Origin: Gammaproteobacteria bacterium UBA4475
GTDB taxonomy: Bacteria > Pseudomonadota > Gammaproteobacteria > Pseudomonadales > Azotimanducaceae
Assembly: GCA_002389265.1 (NCBI GenBank)
Contig: DGOD01000093.1
Span: forward strand, 1-10,219
Reading direction: 5' to 3'
Length of the DNA: 10,219 nt
Part shown: one piece after another, positions 6,616 to 10,219 of the stretch
Numbering within the stretch: the first letter of the stretch is position 1
Layout: each line of letters opens with the position of its first letter
Translations under genes and position numbers: made by a program
Notes under the pieces: model-generated
What the model was told of the DNA's origin: nothing
Databases searched by the model: none
The model's input: only the letters and a program-made list of their open reading frames with translations

Positions 6616-7935
6616 ATGATAGCTACAAGTTCCACTAAGAAATTCTTCGCCAAGAAGCGTCGTGTCGCCGCCAGACTGGTGATGGTCTTTGTTGCGACGT
6701 TTATCGCGATGCCATTTTCTTCTGTTCATGCAGAAGAGGCAGCCGCGCCAATCGAAACAGTAATTCATGCAGGCCATCTTATTGCTGTACCTGGTGAGGC
6801 GGCACAAGAGAACGTCAGCGTGATCATCGAAGGTGGTGTTATCAAGTCGATCACAGAAGGTTTTGTGGAGGGAACGCACGTGATTGATCTGTCTAACAGC
6901 TACGTGCTGCCTGGACTGATTGATATGCATGCACACGTCACTCTCTACATCGGCGTCGAGAACAATCCGCTGACGGTCCTAACTGATGCCCATATCCGTG
7001 ACAAAGCAAGACTCGCACTAAGCTCCATTCCGATGATCGAGGAAACGCTGAATGCAGGATTCACCACTGTCAGAAATCTCGGCGATCCGGGCGGGGTTAT
7101 TCTTGATCTGCGTAATGCCATTAACCAGGGAATTATCAAGGGTCCTCGAATTGTAGCCGCGATGACACAAGTCTCGGTTTCACACGGCGAGTATGATCCT
7201 GCGCACCTTGGTGTGAGGCCCGACGTGGAAAAGACATTCAACGACAGTGGATTGTGCGACGGCCCGTACGAGTGCAGGAAGGTGGTCCGAAAGCTGGCAG
7301 CTGAAGGCGTTGACGTCATCAAGCTAAGAATCGCCGGTAATGGTGAATTCTTCGGCCATTCATTGGTGTACGAGTACGAGGACGAGATAGAAGCCGTCAT
7401 TGAGACAGCCCACAAGCTTGGATTGAAAGTGGCCGCGCACGTCGCTTCTGGAGATGCATCAAGAATGCTCCTGAAAGCGGGCGTCGACACAATCGAGCAC
7501 GGGCCCATTGCAGAAGATGCATACAAGCTCGCCAAGAATGCGTACTTCACGCCGACTCTCGCCGCTCATAAAGTCGTAGATCCAATTGCGGCGCAAATGG
7601 GACTCGATGGATTCTTCGACGGGGCGATGCGTCGAGCGGAAGAGGCGTATAAAGCAGGCGTCCCTATCTTGTTTGGCTCAGACAGCGGCGCTGTCCGTCA
7701 CGGCGAGGCCGCGACGGAGTTCAAGTTTCTTGTTGAGGCTGGATTGTCATCGGCTGACGCGCTGCGATCAGCAACGGTTACCGCATCTGAGGCGCTGGGG
7801 CTGGAGCAACAAATAGGCACACTCGAAGTGGGCAAGGCCGCCGACATCGTGGCAACCGCAGAGAACCCGCTTGAAAACATCAGCACGCTGGAGAACGTCA
7901 CCTTCGTAATGAAGGGCGGAGCTGTTATTCGATGA
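6616..7935 (+). CDS. Exported COG1228-type amidohydrolase (prolidase/carboxypeptidase-like)
   Basis: A 439-residue metal-dependent amidohydrolase. A basic N-region and hydrophobic stretch (RRVAARLVMVFVATFIAM, 15-32) ending SSVHA/EE (~39) form a signal peptide, so it is probably periplasmic. The expected metal ligands are all visible: His105 and His107 in LPGLIDMHAHV, Lys236 in VIKLRIAG (normally carboxylated), His275 in VAAHVAS, His295 in IEHG and Asp356 in ILFGSDSG. The C-terminal VGKAADIVAT returns to the small beta domain. COG1228 members of this type include prolidases, Xaa-Arg/Lys carboxypeptidases and ochratoxinase, which cleave amide bonds at a C-terminal residue, so a peptide or amidated amino acid is the likely substrate; the exact one cannot be read. 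AAAGGAA (6604-6610) supports the start. It shares an operon with the receptor and overlaps the next gene by four bases. Confidence 0.92.
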   Translation: MIATSSTKKFFAKKRRVAARLVMVFVATFIAMPFSSVHAEEAAAPIETVIHAGHLIAVPGEAAQENVSVIIEGGVIKSITEGFVEGTHVIDLSNSYVLPGLIDMHAHVTLYIGVENNPLTVLTDAHIRDKARLALSSIPMIEETLNAGFTTVRNLGDPGGVILDLRNAINQGIIKGPRIVAAMTQVSVSHGEYDPAHLGVRPDVEKTFNDSGLCDGPYECRKVVRKLAAEGVDVIKLRIAGNGEFFGHSLVYEYEDEIEAVIETAHKLGLKVAAHVASGDASRMLLKAGVDTIEHGPIAEDAYKLAKNAYFTPTLAAHKVVDPIAAQMGLDGFFDGAMRRAEEAYKAGVPILFGSDSGAVRHGEAATEFKFLVEAGLSSADALRSATVTASEALGLEQQIGTLEVGKAADIVATAENPLENISTLENVTFVMKGGAVIR

Positions 7936-9701
7936 CGCTTTGCTTACGGTTCTTAGCTGCGCTTTCTGTTTTGTGTGTATTTACGGCGCCTTCATTCGCT
8001 GAGACTCCCGATCAGCAGCTAACGGAACTTATGAATGAATCGTGGCAAGCAACGCTTGACGCGCAACCAATTCTGGCGTCCTACTTAGGCGAGTCCAATA
8101 ACAAGGACAGGTTGGGTCGCCTTGACGAGCAGAGCCACCGGGACACTGCCAATCGCCTGGGCCGGACTCTCAATGCGCTCGAAGAGGTTGACTATCAAGG
8201 TCTTTCGGAACATAACAAGGTCAACTATGACGTCTTCCGTTGGATGGTGCAGCATGAACGGCGCCAGTTGGATTTCAATGGTCGATTTCTTACGTTCAAC
8301 ACGGTTGTTGGTTGGCAGACGCTGTTTGCACAAATTGCCGCATCGACCACCTTCACAACCGAGCAAGACTATCGAGACTATACCGCCCGACTCGGCGATT
8401 TTGGACGGTATGCCGACGAAAACATTGAGCTCATGCGCAAGGGAATTGAAACGGGTTATGTGCAACCTTGTGAGACCTTGGACGGATACGAAGCCAACAT
8501 AAGCGGATTTATCTCTGCGAATGCAGATACCAGCCTATTTTTCGGTCCGTTTCGGGCGATACCCGACAAGTATCACGACAATGTTCGGTCCGATCTGGAA
8601 GAACGTGGAAGGCACGCCATTGAGACAGTTGTCATCCCGGCTTACGAGCGATATCTGAAGTTCTATCAGAATGAGTACCTTCCCGCATGCCGGTCTGATG
8701 TTGGGTTGTCATCAATTCCCGGTGGACAAGAGTACTACGAGTTTCTAGTTGACTACTTCACAACAATTGATACCGACGCCAATACGGTACATGAACTCGG
8801 CCTAGCCGAAGTTCGTCGAATCGAGCAAGAAATGGAATCGCTCATCGAAAAAATCGGGTTCGATGGTGATACCGCTGCCTTCGCAGAATTCTTGCGAAGC
8901 AATCCAGACTTCTACACGGAAGACTCGGATGATTTTATGCGTCGAATTGCCGCAATCGCGAAGAAGGCAGACGGCCTTCTTCCGCAGTTCTTTGCGTACA
9001 TTCCACGAAGCCAATATAGCCTGATACAGGTTCCCGCGGCGATCGCACCCAAAACTCCGGCAGCCTTTTATCAGCCTGGGGCCGCAGATTTGACGCGCGC
9101 AGGCCTATTCTTTGTAAATGTCCACGACGTGGGAAAGCGGCCGCTCTACGAACTTACTGCCTTGACAGCGCACGAAGCAGTTCCAGGCCACCATCTGCAA
9201 ATTTCGGTTGCCCAAGAACTCACCGACCTGCCCAAATTTCGGCAGCAGTATTACTTCTACGCTTACGGTGAAGGTTGGGGACTTTACGCCGAGCAACTCG
9301 CTTTGGAGATGGGACTCTACGAAACGGACTACGATCGATACGGCCAACTTATTTTCGAAATGTGGCGTGCTTGCCGTTTGGTGGTCGATACCGGAATCCA
9401 CTCGAAAAACTGGAGTCGGAAACGTGCCATTGAATTCATGATCAAGCACACCGCATTGTCAGCAGAAGCAATTACGACAGAAGTGGATCGATACATCACC
9501 CTACCTGGGCAAGCGCTCGCCTATAAGGTTGGTGAGCGCGAACTGCTAAGACTTAGGGGCCGAGCAGAGGAGCGGCTTGGCAGCGCCTTCTCACTGCGTG
9601 ATTTTCACGCTTTGATTCTTACAACCGGGGCAGTGCCGTTGGACGTCCTCGCCGAAGTTGTCGAGAAGTGGATCGACGAGAAGCTAGACGTCCCAGATTG
9701 A
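7932..9701 (+). CDS. Exported DUF885 family protein, putative zinc metallopeptidase
   Basis: A 589-residue DUF885 (COG4805) protein of normal family length. A signal peptide (LRFLAALSVLCVFTAPSFA, 5-23, cleavage before ETP) sends it across the inner membrane. The conserved core contains a zinc-peptidase-like AHEAVPGHHLQ (413-423; His414, Glu415, His420, His421), then YAYGEGWGLYAEQLALEMG (443-461) with Glu447 and Glu454 as probable further metal ligands or catalytic residues, and VVDTGIHSKNW (484-494). Late in the protein come YITLPGQALAYKVGE (521-535) and a C-terminal DFHALILTTGAVPLDVL. The family is widely annotated as peptidase-like but few members are characterised, so substrate is unknown. 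The ATG overlaps the amidohydrolase stop (ATGA, 7932-7935) with GGAG ten bases upstream, indicating translational coupling and probably joint action on the same imported compound. Confidence 0.93.
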   Translation: MTLCLRFLAALSVLCVFTAPSFAETPDQQLTELMNESWQATLDAQPILASYLGESNNKDRLGRLDEQSHRDTANRLGRTLNALEEVDYQGLSEHNKVNYDVFRWMVQHERRQLDFNGRFLTFNTVVGWQTLFAQIAASTTFTTEQDYRDYTARLGDFGRYADENIELMRKGIETGYVQPCETLDGYEANISGFISANADTSLFFGPFRAIPDKYHDNVRSDLEERGRHAIETVVIPAYERYLKFYQNEYLPACRSDVGLSSIPGGQEYYEFLVDYFTTIDTDANTVHELGLAEVRRIEQEMESLIEKIGFDGDTAAFAEFLRSNPDFYTEDSDDFMRRIAAIAKKADGLLPQFFAYIPRSQYSLIQVPAAIAPKTPAAFYQPGAADLTRAGLFFVNVHDVGKRPLYELTALTAHEAVPGHHLQISVAQELTDLPKFRQQYYFYAYGEGWGLYAEQLALEMGLYETDYDRYGQLIFEMWRACRLVVDTGIHSKNWSRKRAIEFMIKHTALSAEAITTEVDRYITLPGQALAYKVGERELLRLRGRAEERLGSAFSLRDFHALILTTGAVPLDVLAEVVEKWIDEKLDVPD

Positions 9702-9793
9702 GTGCGCGAAGCAGTAGCACGGCCAAAGTACACCCCGGGATGTCGGATCGGCAGCCGGCGCATAGATTTTGAGACCCACGGATCGATATTAAG

Positions 9794-10084
9794 ATGACGG
9801 ACGTTGGAAGCAAGAGTTTTCGCGAAACAGAATACTGGGCTGGACTGAGTGCGCTCCGCGACGGTCCAAGCTCATTGTTTGAGTTTGCAGGGACAATTCG
9901 GACAACGTTCGGAGTTGCTACGAGACTTGTCGCCTGTTTGACAGAACGGGGCCTAGTTGCAAAAAGTGCCGAACCTGGCTCCACGTCGGCGTTCCGCGTT
10001 GCGCTGACGCCTAAAGGACAGAAGGAGCTACTAACGCTCGAATCCCGGCTATGTTCCATATCGCCTCAGGCGGATGGATACTGA
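9794..10084 (+). CDS. Small winged-helix (MarR/PadR-like) DNA-binding protein
   Basis: A 96-residue protein that looks like a stand-alone winged-helix domain. Residues ~12-34 (TEYWAGLSALRDGPSSLFEF) supply helices 1-2; TTFGVATRLVACLTERGLV (37-55) has the pattern of a recognition helix followed by 'L..RGLV'; and AKSAEPGSTSAFRVALTPKG (56-75) forms the wing and the typical 'LTPKGQKEL' return seen in MarR and PadR/HxlR-type regulators. It lacks the long dimerisation helices of full MarR proteins. An in-frame stop at 9770-9772 limits the start to this ATG or a nearby non-ATG codon, and no good Shine-Dalgarno is present. It lies 92 bp after the DUF885 gene on the same strand, so it may be read from the same transcript. 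Its target is unknown. Confidence 0.6.
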   Translation: MTDVGSKSFRETEYWAGLSALRDGPSSLFEFAGTIRTTFGVATRLVACLTERGLVAKSAEPGSTSAFRVALTPKGQKELLTLESRLCSISPQADGY

Positions 10085-10102
10085 GGTTTGGGGTTCGAAA
10101 TT

Positions 10103-10135
10103 AGGCCAGTCGTCAAGAGGTTTCGGCCTGTTTTT
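10103..10135 (+). terminator. Possible weak intrinsic terminator
   Basis: AGGCC (10103-10107) and GGCCT (10125-10129) form a five-base stem with a 17-base loop, followed after one base by TTTTT (10131-10135), about 20 bases after the stop of the winged-helix gene. Position and T-run suit Rho-independent termination of the rightward operon. The short stem and long loop make it a poor example. Confidence 0.35.
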
Positions 10136-10219
10136 CGTCGGCCATGCCGATGACCAACGAACGTCGATTGGTGCGATCGGAATCCGAGTTTGGCGCAAGT
10201 ATAAGAAGTATAAATGGGG

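Noticed and set aside
6945..7550. A 201-codon open frame antisense to the amidohydrolase.
   Set aside because: It lies wholly opposite a gene with intact catalytic motifs, its Ser/Pro/Thr-rich translation resembles no family, and it has no ribosome site.
9619..10059. A 146-codon minus-strand frame overlapping the DUF885 C-terminus and the winged-helix gene.
   Set aside because: No recognisable domain, low-complexity Ser/Arg/Leu-rich translation, and it conflicts with two better-supported genes.
10147..10180. Imperfect inverted repeat CCGAT..CCAA / TTGG..ATCGG in the right-hand intergenic stretch.
   Set aside because: The arm spacings differ (two versus four bases) and each block is short, so it is not distinguishable from chance.

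Overview
The window looks like chromosomal DNA of a Gram-negative bacterium, most likely a gammaproteobacterium. A TonB-dependent outer-membrane receptor and two exported enzymes imply an outer membrane and periplasm, and the Lrp-type regulators and fused indolepyruvate:ferredoxin oxidoreductase fit the aerobic, often marine, peptide- and amino-acid-using members of that class. The class-level assignment is inference. No rRNA, tRNA, CRISPR array, transposase or integrase was seen.

Left part (1-3330), amino-acid metabolism. A truncated indolepyruvate ferredoxin oxidoreductase gene leaves the window leftward. It is divergent from an Lrp/AsnC regulator (447-920). A large class V PLP-dependent enzyme (980-2668, minus strand) converges on that regulator and is itself divergent from a second Lrp/AsnC regulator (2863-3327). 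Thus each metabolic gene has its own divergent Lrp-family partner. The 194-bp gap before the second regulator holds a clean inverted repeat, and the 5' end of the class V gene is built of 12-bp tandem repeats that duplicate the start codon.

Gap 3328-3576: 249 bp between convergent genes, without a convincing gene, RNA or terminator.

Right part (3577-10219), an apparent uptake-and-hydrolysis unit. A TetR-family regulator (minus strand) is divergent from a TonB-dependent receptor, a secreted COG1228-type amidohydrolase and a secreted DUF885 metallopeptidase-like protein; the last two overlap by ATGA. The 183-bp TetR/receptor gap carries a near-consensus sigma70 promoter (TTGACA-17-TATCAT), an inverted AATGAACA/TGTTCATT pair placed as an operator would be, and a 12-bp hairpin in the predicted receptor leader. 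The simplest model is that an inducer relieves TetR, the receptor imports a peptide-like compound, and the two periplasmic hydrolases break it down; the left-hand genes could then handle amino and keto acids, although nothing in the sequence links the halves. A small winged-helix protein (9794-10084) and a possible weak terminator close the window.
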